Origin: Triticum aestivum
Taxonomy: Eukaryota > Streptophyta > Magnoliopsida > Poales > Poaceae
Length of the DNA stretch: 64,000 bases
Assembly (NCBI RefSeq): GCF_018294505.1
Contig: NC_057807.1
Location: 172,647,498-172,711,497 of the forward strand
Direction of reading: 5' to 3'
Every line of letters begins with the position of its first letter. Within the stretch, counting starts at the first letter, position 1. This document shows positions 12,118 through 22,600 of the stretch, one piece after another. Made by a program: the position numbers and the translations under genes. The notes below the pieces were generated by a model that made no database searches, was not told the origin of the DNA, and saw only the letters and a list, made by a program, of their open reading frames with translations.

Positions 12118-12310
12118 GTGATTCATTCATATTGACTGAGACATTATCTTAACAATGCCTTGTTTCAACATGTATAAAGAACGACAAAGCAGAAAAGTAC
12201 CATTCCTAAAACAATGCAACTGATTCATTTTAACAGAGACATTATCTTAACAATACCTTGGTTAAACATGTAGAAAGAACTACAAAGCAGGATAGTACCA
12301 TTCCTAACAA
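12118..12310. repeat. tandem duplication, period 98 bp
   Basis: The block with 'gagacattatcttaacaat' occurs twice with an offset of 98 bp. A more diverged relative lies at 13470-13520. Confidence 0.65.
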
Positions 12311-12640
12311 GTGTTGCAGTTTTGAACTAAGATTCAGTAGTTAATTAATTCTGAGAGTGGCATTGCTTAATTTTACCAGCGGCATTAGATTAACGAAAAG
12401 CATAAACAGTTCCAGGGGAGAGTGGGCACAACAACAATATGTGCTTCCATCTACTTATAAAGGGGGTGATGCAGAGTTTGTTGTAACAAAGCAACAAGCA
12501 TCATGTCTGGGTTGGTCCCATTTTTGTTCACTACTTAATGGGAAAAGACAGCAATACAATAGCTTCAATTCAACATTTATTTAAAACAGTACCAATACAA
12601 GTAGCACAACATCTCAAAGTACACTGCACAATCATGTGGA
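12305..12640. repeat. direct repeat, copy 1 (period about 507 bp)
   Basis: The stretch with 'agggggtgatgcagagtttg' and 'gcatcatgtctgggttggtc' is repeated almost unchanged at 12893-13150. A diverged third copy lies at 13630-13710. The tight match contrasts with the heavily decayed neighbours. Confidence 0.8.
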
Positions 12641-12892
12641 TGAAGGCCTGTACTGACCTTTCATGAGAAGACCAGGATAAAATACGAATCTGCCAACACG
12701 AATAGGAAATCCAATCTCGTTTTGTGCAGTTGCACTGAAATCAAGCAAAGTGTTTCACGTAGCGAAGCAAAATGTCGCAATAGCAACAAGTTGAATAGAT
12801 ATCCCTGTTTAAACAGAGGCAAAAAAGGAATCAATTACTGGCTAATAAAGGAGGATGAAACATGCGGCCACAAAAATGGTAATCCCGCCAAT

Positions 12893-13150
12893 CCCTAACA
12901 AGTGTTGCAGTTTTGAAATAAGATTCAGTAGTTAATTCTGAGAGTGGCATCAATTACTGGCTTATAAAGGGGGTGATGCTGAATTTGTTGTAACAAAGCA
13001 ACAAGCATCATGTCTGGGTTGGTCCCATTTTTGTTCACTACTTAATGGGAAAAGACAGCAATACAATAGCTTCAATTCAACATTTATTTAAAACAGTACC
13101 AAAACAAGTAGCACAACATCTCAAAGCACACTGCACATCATGTGGATGAG
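12893..13150. repeat. direct repeat, copy 2
   Basis: Partner of 12305-12640. It lacks the segment of about 100 bp that lies between the GAGAGTGGCAT and CTTATAAAGG motifs in copy 1. Confidence 0.8.
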
Positions 13151-14028
13151 ACCAAGATTTGAAACAACTCGCCACGAAGACTGGAAACAAATCTCGATCT
13201 CCTTTTGTGCAGTTCCACCAAAATTAAGCAAAGTCACCGGTGTGACATTCAAGTTGAACTGCACAAAACACTCTTAAAACATAAGTGTTTCGAGTAGCGA
13301 AGCAAAATGTCGCAATAGCACCAAGTTGAATCGATACCCCTGTTTTAACAGAGGCAAAAAAGGAAACAATTACTTGCCGATAAAGGAGGATGAAACAAAC
13401 GGTGACAGAAAGAAGCATCTAACTTATCTTGGATGGAAAACAAAGTAGGATAGTAGCATTTCTAAAATGGTTGCATTGATTCATATTAACAGAGACATTC
13501 TCTTGAAACAACATTCGTTAAAAATGTAATTTACTTTTAACAGTGGCATTGCTTCAATATTCCGGCGGCATTCTTAGATTAACAACAACAAAATAGCTGT
13601 ATGGGACATGCCAGCACCATGTGCGTCCACACGTATAAATGGGTGATGCAGAGTATGTAGCCAAGCAGCATATATGCGTTGGTCCCATATTTGTTCTCTT
13701 TGAACCTTTTTCCTATGTGAGGGCAGCAAATCTAGTCCTGCACAAACTACCCAACCCCCCAGTTTCTTTCCCTTTTCAACAAAGATATCGGTTCCTTACA
13801 AATGTGTGTACTGGGTTACCCCCTTTTTCCCTTTTCGACCAACAAAGCGGTTGGATAGCCAGTCTATACTACTTTCTGTCCCTCCTTTCCTCATTGAACC
13901 ACGTCCTAGATTCTTGCTCCAGCCCACCGCACCCTTCTTTCCTCTTAGAAGCAAGACCTAGATTCGACTACAGATCAAAAAAGATCCACATGCAGCTAGA
14001 GCAATGATAGTTTCAAAGAAACTTATAC
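13151..14028. other. array spacer, no intact gene
   Basis: Contains the third FSGTAQ-type block (13202-13225), next to a small inverted copy of GTGCAGTT (13255-13268), and the diverged third direct-repeat copy. The plus-strand open frame at 13639-14007 has no domain features and is not called. Confidence 0.4.
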
Positions 14029-14420
14029 CTTAGGGTCGTCGGGATGTGTCAAGGCGTGCGGCGGGAGGCTGGATCCACCCACACTACGTACGGTAGCGAG
14101 GAAGAAGGGGTCAGTGGCCTTCCCGCACAGGCGCTGGGTGAAAGAGAACAGCGCAGCCGGCAGTGGATTGCCTCCCTCGCCGAAGGCGATAGAGTGAACG
14201 CTGCACCTCCTCCCCTTCCTGGTGTGACGGGATACAGACGCCTCCTTCGCCAGCTTTGAGGGGGGAGAGAGAGACAAGAGGCCAAAAGGCAGTCTTGTTT
14301 AGATCTGGTGAAGAGAGGGTAAGAGACTGTGAATATAGCAAACCCTAGCAAATGAACGCTGAGCCTCCAACATGTATACATATATGTAGTGCGGCGAGAG
14401 TGTGGAGAGTGCAAACCCTA
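14029..14420 (-). pseudogene. first-exon copy E1a
   Basis: The minus strand is open from 14277 to the donor AAG/GTATAAG at 14028. It reads MSLSPPSKLAKEASV at the start and HALTHPDDPK at the splice site. Two leader repeats upstream share CAGCG(C/T)TTGTTCGCTAGGG, next to TATA-like runs at 14443-14457 and 14616-14624. Homologues are at 16268, 18084 and 22225. I do not recognise the family. Copy-to-copy conservation of the exon end (CATCCCGA before the donor) is the evidence that it is a real exon. Confidence 0.5.
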
Positions 14421-14720
14421 GCGAACAAGCGCTGAGGATCCATCATATATATATACTACTGTAGTACAGACTGAGCTCTGATGCCTTCACTGCACCAGCT
14501 TTTGGCTATATGACAGGTGAGCCAGCCACATTTTAGGCCCACTTGTCATAAACCCAAAGGCAGGTGCACCAAGTCAATGAAGCTGCATCCATATAGTACT
14601 CTCATGTATACGACTAATATATAGTGGAGTGGTTTTCTTATTCTCTCCATAACAATGGTTTTAAATTGTGTAAGTACGAAATGAAACTCTTTATTTAACG
14701 TACAGTGAAGAAAACTACTA

Positions 14721-15015
14721 CTCCCTCTGTCTAGGTGAGTAAGTCATCTTAGGCTATGCACCATGACCAAGGAGTAGGGGAAAACAAGAAACCTTAATGT
14801 TTATTTGCTAATTAATAGTATTGCATGCAATGAATTAACCACTGCATGTCGTGTTTGATAGTCTCAAGTCATTAAAAGCATGCACACCCTTTATCTCTTA
14901 TGGGTTGAAATGTCAAGAAACAAAAAACGAGGTAGAAGTTAATGCACCGCACCTAAGTGTTTTGGAATTATTTGGTTTTCGTAAGATGACTTACTACATA
15001 CCAAGACGGAGGGAG
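14721..15015. mobile_element. Stowaway-type MITE
   Basis: The left end CTCCCTCTGTCTAGGTGAGT and right end ACATACCAAGACGGAGGGAG are inverted-repeat related (with the GTAAGTCATCTTA/TAAGATGACTTAC inner arms), and the element is flanked by TA on both sides (14719-14720, 15016-15017). Length is 295 bp. Confidence 0.85.
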
Positions 15016-16267
15016 TACTACTTCCGATGAACTAACGATCCACGCCCACACGTCCTGGTCGCACTTACTGTCCTTCACGTGCGGTACACTACCCTCCCTT
15101 AAGTGAACAACCACACATGCGCCAAATTATCGGAAACGTGTGAGAGTGTGTACAAATAAAGAATTTTAATTTCAATTATCGGAAAGGTTTGAGAGTATTA
15201 CAAAGTTTGACTTCAGTCAAATCTAATATGCGGAGTAAATAAAAATGGAGGGCTACTACGTCCATCCGGGTTTTTAGTCCACACCATTTTTTAAATCAAA
15301 GTTAATAGCTGGACAAATAAAATTACAGGGGAGCTGGAGACAAAGTTGTGAGAAGGCTTAGAAATCAATACAAAACTTATGCTCTTAGTACAACGTCGAT
15401 CCTTCTTCGAGGAAACATTTGGTTCATAGCCAATTGTGTGATAAAATTGCACCAACGTGAAAGACGACTGCGTCTCCAACGCAACCAAGGTGAACTGACG
15501 AAGGATATCATCTTTGTGCATAACAAGCAAAGAGCACTAATGGAAGATAGGTTGTTTTTCATTGAAAATCGATCAGCTTCACCAGCCGACGTAACCATGA
15601 GGCGCAACCATGAGCATTGATAGGTCATCATGGTGATGCATCATCCATTTGGCATCAAGTTTGGGTGAGGCACCTATGTAGTTTGACAAATCCTCACTGT
15701 GGTCTGTTTCTTCTCAGTAATCAAGCTCGAGGAAGGAAGAACCACGTGGTAGAGGACAGTGAGGTGGAACAACAATGGCCATCCAATTTTGTGCAGTTCC
15801 GCTAAAATTAAGGAAGACATGCCTAGGTATGGAGATATGCATCGCTGTTTCCAAAAATATAAAAAAGGGATATAGTGTTGTTACTTTGTTTTACAAGATT
15901 ATAAAATACATCTCAATTGTCAATAAGAATTAATGAAAAGTACACCATCAAACAGAAGCATCATAATTATCTTGATGGGAAGTAAACCAGGATACCCGAG
16001 AGAAAAACCATTTCTTCATTTAACCAGTGATAGTACTACCACCATATGGACAATGACTACTTTTTGTCGAAACAACATGTATACCTCCACCGAGGCATAA
16101 ATCAAGACAACTTTTTGAGTGGCATTTCCTCTATAATAGTACTAGTAGGTGATGTTGGACCAACCAATGAACCCTAGCTACTATACATGTGGAGCTTGGG
16201 AGTAGTCGCATAAAATAAAACCCGCACGCAGCGACCTGGGGAGCTGGACCAGTACAAGAAGTTATAC
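15016..16267. other. array spacer, no intact gene
   Basis: Contains sequence related to the first-exon upstream regions (15030-15190, which matches 22640-22750 in places) and the fourth FSGTAQ-type block (15787-15808). Short open frames on both strands at 15290-15800 show no recognisable domain. Confidence 0.4.
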
Positions 16268-16500
16268 CTCAGGTGGGCGAGATGTCGCTTAGGCGGGCGG
16301 GCGAGATTTTCCCACACGACGGCAGCGAACAAGGCACGGAGGATCTTCGTCCGCGCTAGCGCCGGCTCCGAGAGGACGGTGCGCATCGGCTTCCTCCGTC
16401 GCCGACGGCGACAACGTCAACGCTGCACCTCCTCACCTCCCGTAGCGGACGGGATTCGGCCGGATCTGTGACCACCGGTGAGGAGAGAGATAGAGTGGAC
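16268..16500 (-). pseudogene. first-exon copy E1b
   Basis: The minus-strand GC-rich exon ends at CCTGAG/GTATAAC. It shares the GGAGGTGCAGCGTTGA region and the CCCGCCTAAGCGACATC-type end with E1a. A local frame begins MRTVLSEPALARTK but does not stay aligned with E1a, so the copy is frameshifted. Confidence 0.45.
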
Positions 16501-16666
16501 ACTGCTATCTTGTTTTGATATGGAGAGGGTGAGAGAGCGAGACGCGAGAAACTCTATCAAACAAGAGGCTATAATGGAGTAAAAAAATCTCTCCATAGCA
16601 GTGGTTTTAAATAGAATACGCGCGTTCCCGGAAAAAAGAAACGAAAACTGGCAGACAATTTTTTAA

Positions 16667-16847
16667 GGGTCTGTCTAGGACACATCTAGATGTGACATAG
16701 TTATGTCACATCTAAGTTGATGTCCACTCTGTTTGTAGGCTATTTTTTTGTCCTAGTTTTTTTTGTTTCTTGTTGCTACATTATATACTTATGGGAGCTT
16801 AGATGTGATATCCTTAAATAACATCTAGATGTGAATTAGACAAACTG
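16667..16847. mobile_element. Mutator-like MITE with 9-bp target duplication
   Basis: The inverted ends GTCTGTCTAGGACACATCTA and, reversed, GTTTGTCTAATTCACATCTA bound 181 bp. The element is flanked by perfect copies of attttttaa at 16658-16666 and 16848-16856. A 9-bp duplication fits the Mutator superfamily. Confidence 0.8.
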
Positions 16848-18083
16848 ATTTTTTAACGTACCAAGAAAGAAAATTCGATCAAAAACACGCCCCCGCTTCC
16901 AGGTCGTGAGAGTCGTCGTGCACACACACATAGACATAGACATGCATATCCGTGTTTACGTAAAATTCCATTTCCATCTCCATCTCCAATCATATTTTCC
17001 AACTTGCACATTATTTATGTTGTTAATTATATACGCAACAATATTAAGGTACATCAACCCTTGTTTGCGGACGTCAGGACCGCTGCAACGGCCGGTCCTG
17101 ACCAACCCGAAACCTCTTCATCACCCGCGCATGCTTCCCGCCCGAAACGGTCAGTGCCGCATTCATGCCCGAGCAGAGTGGACGCGACCTCTCACTGGCG
17201 CCGGCATTGAAGCGGCGCGCCAGCCGAGAGAGCCTCGCCTGTGCCGCTTCCGGGTGCACGCGGCTGCTCCGCGTTCAAAGGTCGCAATAGCCGGCTACAA
17301 CATGCATGTAAAAAGTTCTTGGGAGTCCGTGCTACAGCTAGCTGTCCTTCCCCAACTCGTCAATCTCTTCTAGTAGTGCTAGTACTCCATGGTGCGATCC
17401 ATCGACAAGCAGGCGGGAAAGTTATCGTATACTCGGTTTGCGGTGAGTGGCATGCCGAGCGACCGTGTGGGATTGAGCCGTGGAGGAGGGTGAGACACGG
17501 ACACAATAGACGTGATTTAAACGTTGGTTTTGCTCGATGGCGTGATCCAACGAAACGAAACATTAGTTTCTCTCCGTTTCCATTTTTTCTCCGGAAAAAC
17601 GGAAACTTTCCACTCCATTTTCATTCCTATTCCAAGGTTGCCCCGTTACAACATTCCATCAAATACAAAGGAAAACTAACACGCATGCTGATGCATCTCA
17701 ATGATTCATAGATCATAGCCAATATTTACTTCACAACTAAAGAAAAAAGTTGTGAGAGCGTGTACGAAATAAAAACTACTGATGGGGTCACTACGACTTA
17801 AACCCTAAACATGATTTAATTTCCTGGCCAGGTAGAACCTGTCGAAGGAAAGACGGCTGGCACCCTCGGATCATACGATGCTTTTGTGCAGTTCCACTAA
17901 AATCGACCTGAGCATCCCTGATGGCAAAGATATTGAAGAAGTGTGATTAGAATAATAGTACTGGCACTAGTTCATGAGACATAAACTCATCACAAGTAGA
18001 AGCCGGTAGAAGTAGAGAAAGATCGACATGGAGATGGAGCTACGGCAGTGGAGCAAGCCGGCTCCAAAAGGAAGATGGACTAC
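16848..18083. other. array spacer, no intact gene
   Basis: Contains a GC-rich island (17060-17300) with open frames on both strands and no domain, and an AT-rich piece with repeated CGTTTCC/GGAAAC motifs (17550-17640). The fifth FSGTAQ-type block is at 17881-17902. I cannot assign a function. Confidence 0.35.
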
Positions 18084-18350
18084 CTGGGATGTCGGGCTGT
18101 AGCTAGAAGGGCGGTTGGGACGCGGCATCGGCCCATACCGCGGTGACCCCCGATTGGGACGCACCGACTGTGGGTTTTCTCCCTCGCCGATGTCGACCGC
18201 GTCTACGCAGAACATTGTTCCCTTCCCCCAGCTGCGGGATCAGGCCCGTCGTTCTATGCTTGTGAAGAGAGCAACCTAAGCAAGCAGGCTTGTAGCTTAG
18301 GCTCCTGCTAGTGTATATATAGTGGTTTTCTTTTTCTCTCCATATCAACC
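18084..18350 (-). pseudogene. first-exon copy E1c with TATA-like box
   Basis: The minus-strand exon ends GACATCCCAG/GTAGTC. Upstream, 18313-18322 gives a TATATATA core on the minus strand, followed upstream by GGAGAGAAAAAGAAAACC. A local open frame runs 18215-17967 across the donor, so the true frame is uncertain. Confidence 0.45.
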
Positions 18351-18377
18351 ATTTTATATTGCGTACGTGTCATTGAA

Positions 18378-18440
18378 GAGTGAAATGATGGTTGCTTCTT
18401 CCGACTAACTTACTGTGTGATTTGACTGCTCCTTAGTGGC
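18378..18440 (-). promoter_or_regulatory. shared 5-prime flanking module, copy M3 (short)
   Basis: Contains ATGATGGTTGCTTCTTCCGA and TGTGATTTGACTGCTC, matching M2 and M4, then diverges. It lies upstream of first-exon copy E1c. Confidence 0.5.
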
Positions 18441-18727
18441 CCCTACACGTACTCCCCCTACGTGTATGCAACAGTCACACGTACACATGGACGCAAAAAC
18501 GCGCGACGCCCTAATGCATGCATGTCCGAGCACACGACGGAACACACACGGTCACGCTCAAGTGCTCAACCTACACGTGCATGCACACACATACTCAGTC
18601 AGGGTGAGCTAGTGACCGTATAAACACCGGAAAATATATATATTGAGCGCAATGAGCGTATTATGAAGTCCACTGACCGTATTTTTACAAATATACAGTG
18701 ACAGACAGTGTATTTATCTCGTTTGAA

Positions 18728-19119
18728 ATTAAGCCATATTAACCGGAGAGGAGGCAGTATGGACTAGCATTACTTTGCTGTGTCCCGTCAACTTGCCGAA
18801 CGAGGAGAAGGTTGCAGGACGGGAGAAGCTTGCGCGCGGTGGCTCGCAGGACAAGGAGAAACTTTTGACTAATGCAAGCTCTCCCTCGCTCAGGCGGTGG
18901 ACGTGCAACAGTTAATTCGGTGTCAGATTGCCAGAAGCATACACTATACTACTAGTGCTATTATTGTTCGACTTCCCGAATAGGCGAACAGCCAAGCGCA
19001 AAGTTTACTAGTAGTACTAGTACTACTACTATAGTCTATAAAGGTATGTACTATACTAGTACTAGGAACCGGATGGAGGAGCGTCTGCACTCTTATTATA
19101 ATTTTAAAATGTGATAAAG
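18728..19119. repeat. long direct duplication flanking a LINE tail, copy 1
   Basis: Starts ATTAAGCCATATTAACCGG and ends near GTGATAAAGC. The second copy (19486-19812) begins directly after the LINE poly-A. The copies are roughly 85 percent alike by eye, with several indels. Confidence 0.75.
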
Positions 19120-19484
19120 CAATCTTCAACACATTTGGTTCTCTTCGAGGGTTCTCGCATGTGATAATGGAAGTTGATTGCATGGAACACTCGCCACAAT
19201 TCTCGCTTAATTCTGGCTCATATCCTGTTACAAATAGGAGCGCTCGGTAATATTTCCTCTTTTTTGTTATTCAGCATGTAAACAGGTCAGCAAACCTTGC
19301 GGCGCATCTTCGTGCGAACCGTGCTTGCTGCACTTTGAATGTGGCCGAGAGCTGGCTTGATGAAACACCTCGCTTCCTACTTCTTTTTTTGCGGGGTACC
19401 TCGCTTCCTAGTGACCAGTGTCTTGGCTGATCGTCCTAAGAATGCTTATATATGAATAAAGCTCTCTCATTTACCCGCAAAAAA
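19120..19484 (+). mobile_element. 5-prime truncated LINE, RNase H end plus poly-A
   Basis: Plus-strand reading includes MEVDCMEHSPQFSLNSGSYP and QHVNRSANLAAHLRANRACC. These match the E-x-D-C...L segment and the HVxRxANxxAHxLA signature at the C-terminal end of the RNase H domain of plant LINEs. They are followed by a 3-prime untranslated stretch and AAAAAA at 19479-19484. Only about 365 bp survives, the usual outcome of incomplete target-primed reverse transcription. One stop breaks the frame. Confidence 0.7.
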
Positions 19485-19485
19485 G

Positions 19486-19812
19486 ATTAAGCCATATTAA
19501 CCGGAAAGGAGGGAGTATGGACTAGCACTACTTTTTGGTGTGTCCCGTCAACTCGCAGAACGAGGAGAAGCTTGCAGGACAAGGTGAAGCTCGCTTACGC
19601 CTTTTGACTAATGCAACCTACCCTCGGTGGACATGCATCAGTCCATTCGGTGTCAGATTGTCAGAGGCATACACTGTAGTACCCAACATGCGGAGTACCA
19701 TCATTGTTCGACTTCACGAAGAGGCGAAGAGCCAAGCGCAGTAGTACGAGTAGTACTACTACTAGAACCGCATGGTGGAGCGTCTGTACTCTTATTTTTT
19801 ATCTCTGATAAA
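19486..19812. repeat. long direct duplication flanking a LINE tail, copy 2
   Basis: Partner of 18728-19119. It has lost the segment of about 30 bp that lies between TGCAGGAC and TTTTGACTAATGCAA in copy 1, and differs in the CTA/GTA-rich tract. Confidence 0.75.
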
Positions 19813-20243
19813 GTACACGTTTATTCCGGAGAAGGGCGGAAAACGGCAGCCCAACATGTAATGAATGATATCGATCAAGCAACCATGCTCGAATATATCT
19901 TGGCCTCCGTGCGAGCCCGTCTGTGTGTTCTCGCTCCTCGTCTCTCTCAAGGAACGGCGGGTTGGCTCTTTGCCGTCAATTGAGATCGGTTTGCTCACAC
20001 TCCTATCCCACATGTCAGTGATATGCCAAGAGGAGGTGCGTTGACCGACTGGCCATACGCGTACTTGGTTTTGCACCTTAATACTACTCCTCCCTCTGCC
20101 ATAGTTTACAGGGCGCGCTTCATTATGATGCATTTCTCTCAATGCATTTCCACCACCAGAAAGACTTTAGACGCGTTTGGTTTAATGCTCAATTAATTAG
20201 GGCGTGGTAACCGCAATCAAGTCCACAATTTTCTCTCCATGTA

Positions 20244-20567
20244 CTCCCTCCTTTCCGGTTTATAGGGCTTATCTCAAAATTTTAGTTTTTCCATTTTATA
20301 AGGCTCAATTTGGTTGTTTTCCATCACATGTTCAGATTCCAAGGTGCATTAAATCATTGCATGCAAGTATTAAGAGAAAATTGACCAATGCATGTACTTT
20401 ATGCATGCATGCATTGCAATTAATGCATTGATAAACATAATTTTTTGAGGATAACAAGAGCATTAATTAGGTGCTTTTGCAAAACTACAAAAAGTATTCC
20501 ACCACTCGCCATCTACCTTGATTGGTGAGATTTTTGAATTGAGCACTATAAACCGGAAAGGAGGGAG
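20244..20567. mobile_element. Stowaway-type MITE
   Basis: The left end CTCCCTCCTTTCCGGTTTAT and right end ATAAACCGGAAAGGAGGGAG form a perfect 20-bp inverted pair. TA flanks are at 20242-20243 and 20568-20569. Length is 324 bp. Confidence 0.92.
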
Positions 20568-20925
20568 TACTACTACGGAGTGGAGTAAGTGCATGCATGT
20601 GTGTACCCGGGGTGGAAGCACTGCATGCATGTGTGTACGCATTATTCCCTCTAGTAATAGACGCCGTGCTATAACTACCAATGCTATTTTTCAGGCCGAT
20701 CGCTAGTCGCCTTGGTCCCACAGATTTTTTTTCTTTTTTCTGAAGCGCGCTCTATAAACAGTGACGGATGGAGTAGTATGAGCGGATTCAAAGAAGAGCG
20801 TATTGATGGTTGCTTCTTCCGAGCAACTTACAGTGGGAAAGGTGGGGCTTATGATTTGACTGCTCATTACTCACTATTAATGCGGCGCAACGACCGGGCT
20901 GAGTCTCCCATGCGGTTGTGCACTA

Positions 20926-21231
20926 CCCCCTCGGTTCTTAAATATACTCCGGAGTATTTGTCTTTCTAGAGATTTCAACGAGTGACTACTCAAATATTTG
21001 TCTTTTTAGAGATTCAAATGGACTACTACATACGGATGTATATAGACATATTTTAGAGTGTAGATTCACTCATTTTGCTCCGTATGTAGTCACTTGTTGA
21101 AATCTCTAGAAAGACGAATAGAGTATTTAGGAACGGAGGGAGTACACATACGAAGCAAAATGAGTGAATCTACACTCTAAAATATGCCCATTTGAAATTT
21201 GTAAAAAGACAAATATTTAGGAACGAAGGAG
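20926..21231. mobile_element. Stowaway-type MITE (outer) inside M4
   Basis: The left end CCCCCTCGGTTCTTAAATAT and right end ATATTTAGGAACGAAGGAG are flanked by TA (20924-20925 and 21232-21233). A second MITE of the same family interrupts it. Confidence 0.8.
20989..21142. mobile_element. Stowaway-type MITE (inner), nested
   Basis: A 154-bp element, reversed relative to its host. The right end is TAGGAACGGAGGGAG, the left end is eroded to CTCAAATATTTGTC, and TA flanks are at 20987-20988 and 21143-21144. It shares GAGTGAATCTACACTC-type sequence with the outer copy on the opposite strand. Confidence 0.8.
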
Positions 21232-22224
21232 TATAATTTTGTGCATGGCACATGGACCCGGATGATGAAGAGGCTTCTGGCAATGCTATCAAGCTTCCAT
21301 CATTTGTTTACATAATTGACGTACTATACAAATAATTTTCCAGCGACATGAAATTGTACAATGGTGTGAGCTTTCAGCTTTTGTTTCGTGTGTCTTGCCA
21401 TCGATGCTCTTTCGGAAACAATAAAAAACTAACTTCCTTGCTAATGCATGTCAATTATTAGCAGATCAGAGCTAATAATTACATCACAACTGAAGACAAA
21501 CTTGTGAGAAGGTGTTAAATTAAAATTGATCCATGCTTTCATTGGCAGCAACGTCCCCCCAGCTCTGTCTAAATCAACAAGGCATGTTGGGAAAAAAGTA
21601 GTTGTCTGGAGCATGCAACATTCCGATCATTTTGTGCAGTTCCACTAAAATAGAGCTGACCGTCCCTGTTCCAAAGATATTAAGTGTGATTACGATAATA
21701 GAGGACTGCTGATGAAATAACAAACACACAAATAGAAGTCGGTCACCTTTGCAGTCTCTCTTAAGACTAACTAGTTGGAGAAGATTAGGCTCGGAGTTGG
21801 ATGAGGAGGATAGAGCAAAACCAATCTCCCTTTGTGCAGTCGCACTGAAATGTAGAGACGTTGCCCGTGTGACATTTTAGTACAACTGCACAGAACACTC
21901 TTAAGAAAAAAGTGATTTGTGCAGTTCACCAAAAGGTCATAATAGCAACGAGGTGAAATGGATAGCCCTGTTTGCAAAAAAGAGGTAGAAAGGAAACAAT
22001 TACTGGCCAATAACAGTTGATGACACATGCGACGACAAAAAAGAAGCATATTCCTTGTCCTAAGGGAAGATAACAACATGGTTGTGTTTTTCTAAAACGG
22101 TGTGAGGAGGAGATTGCAATATGGAAAGTACGCTGGACGAGCTACGTTTTGGGCAAAGAACTATGGAAGATCCACATGCAACGACGTGGGAAGACGGGCA
22201 GTGGATCATGGCCGGAGGGGATAC

Positions 22225-22600
22225 CTGGAGGTCATCGGGATGTAACTAGGTGAGCGGCGGCGGGCGGAATCTACGAGCAGGTGGCGTAGGCCCTGCCACG
22301 CCAGAGCTTGGTTAGAGAGAACGACGTGTACCGCAGATTGGGACGTGCTGCCTCGGCGTCGTCGAACAGAGAAACGATGCACTTCCTCCCTTTCCCCGGC
22401 GGATGGGATGCGGCCGGATCAGTGACCAATGGTGAGAGGGAGAGAGAGAGGCCACCGCACTCCCTTTCCCTCGGTGGACGGGATGCGGCCGGATCAGTGA
22501 CCAACGGTGAGAGAGAGAGAGAGGCCACCACAGCCTTGTGTGAGATACTCTGAAGAGCGACAAACCAGGCAGGCAGGCTCCATTGTATATAGTTGAGTGG
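22225..22600 (-). pseudogene. first-exon copy E1d with TATA-like box
   Basis: The minus-strand exon ends ATGACCTCCAG/GTATCC. It contains a duplicated leader unit (GTCACTGATCCGGCCGCATC, twice, 60-65 bp apart) also present once in E1b. A TATA-like run lies at 22584-22592. The frame is open but differs from E1a. Confidence 0.45.

Larger units (their letters stand above)
20800..21270 (-). promoter_or_regulatory. shared 5-prime flanking module, copy M4, split by a MITE
   Basis: 20800-20925 plus 21232-21270 reassemble the module (ATGATTTGACTGCTCATT, CGGCGCAACGACC, GTTGTGCACTA, then GTGCATGGCACATGGACC). Copies M1 and M2 show the uninterrupted order and so define the insertion site. Confidence 0.65.

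Noticed and set aside
16906..17711. Overlapping plus-strand frames of about 155 codons
   Set aside because: GC-rich spacer of the decayed array with frames open on both strands. No motif or splice support.
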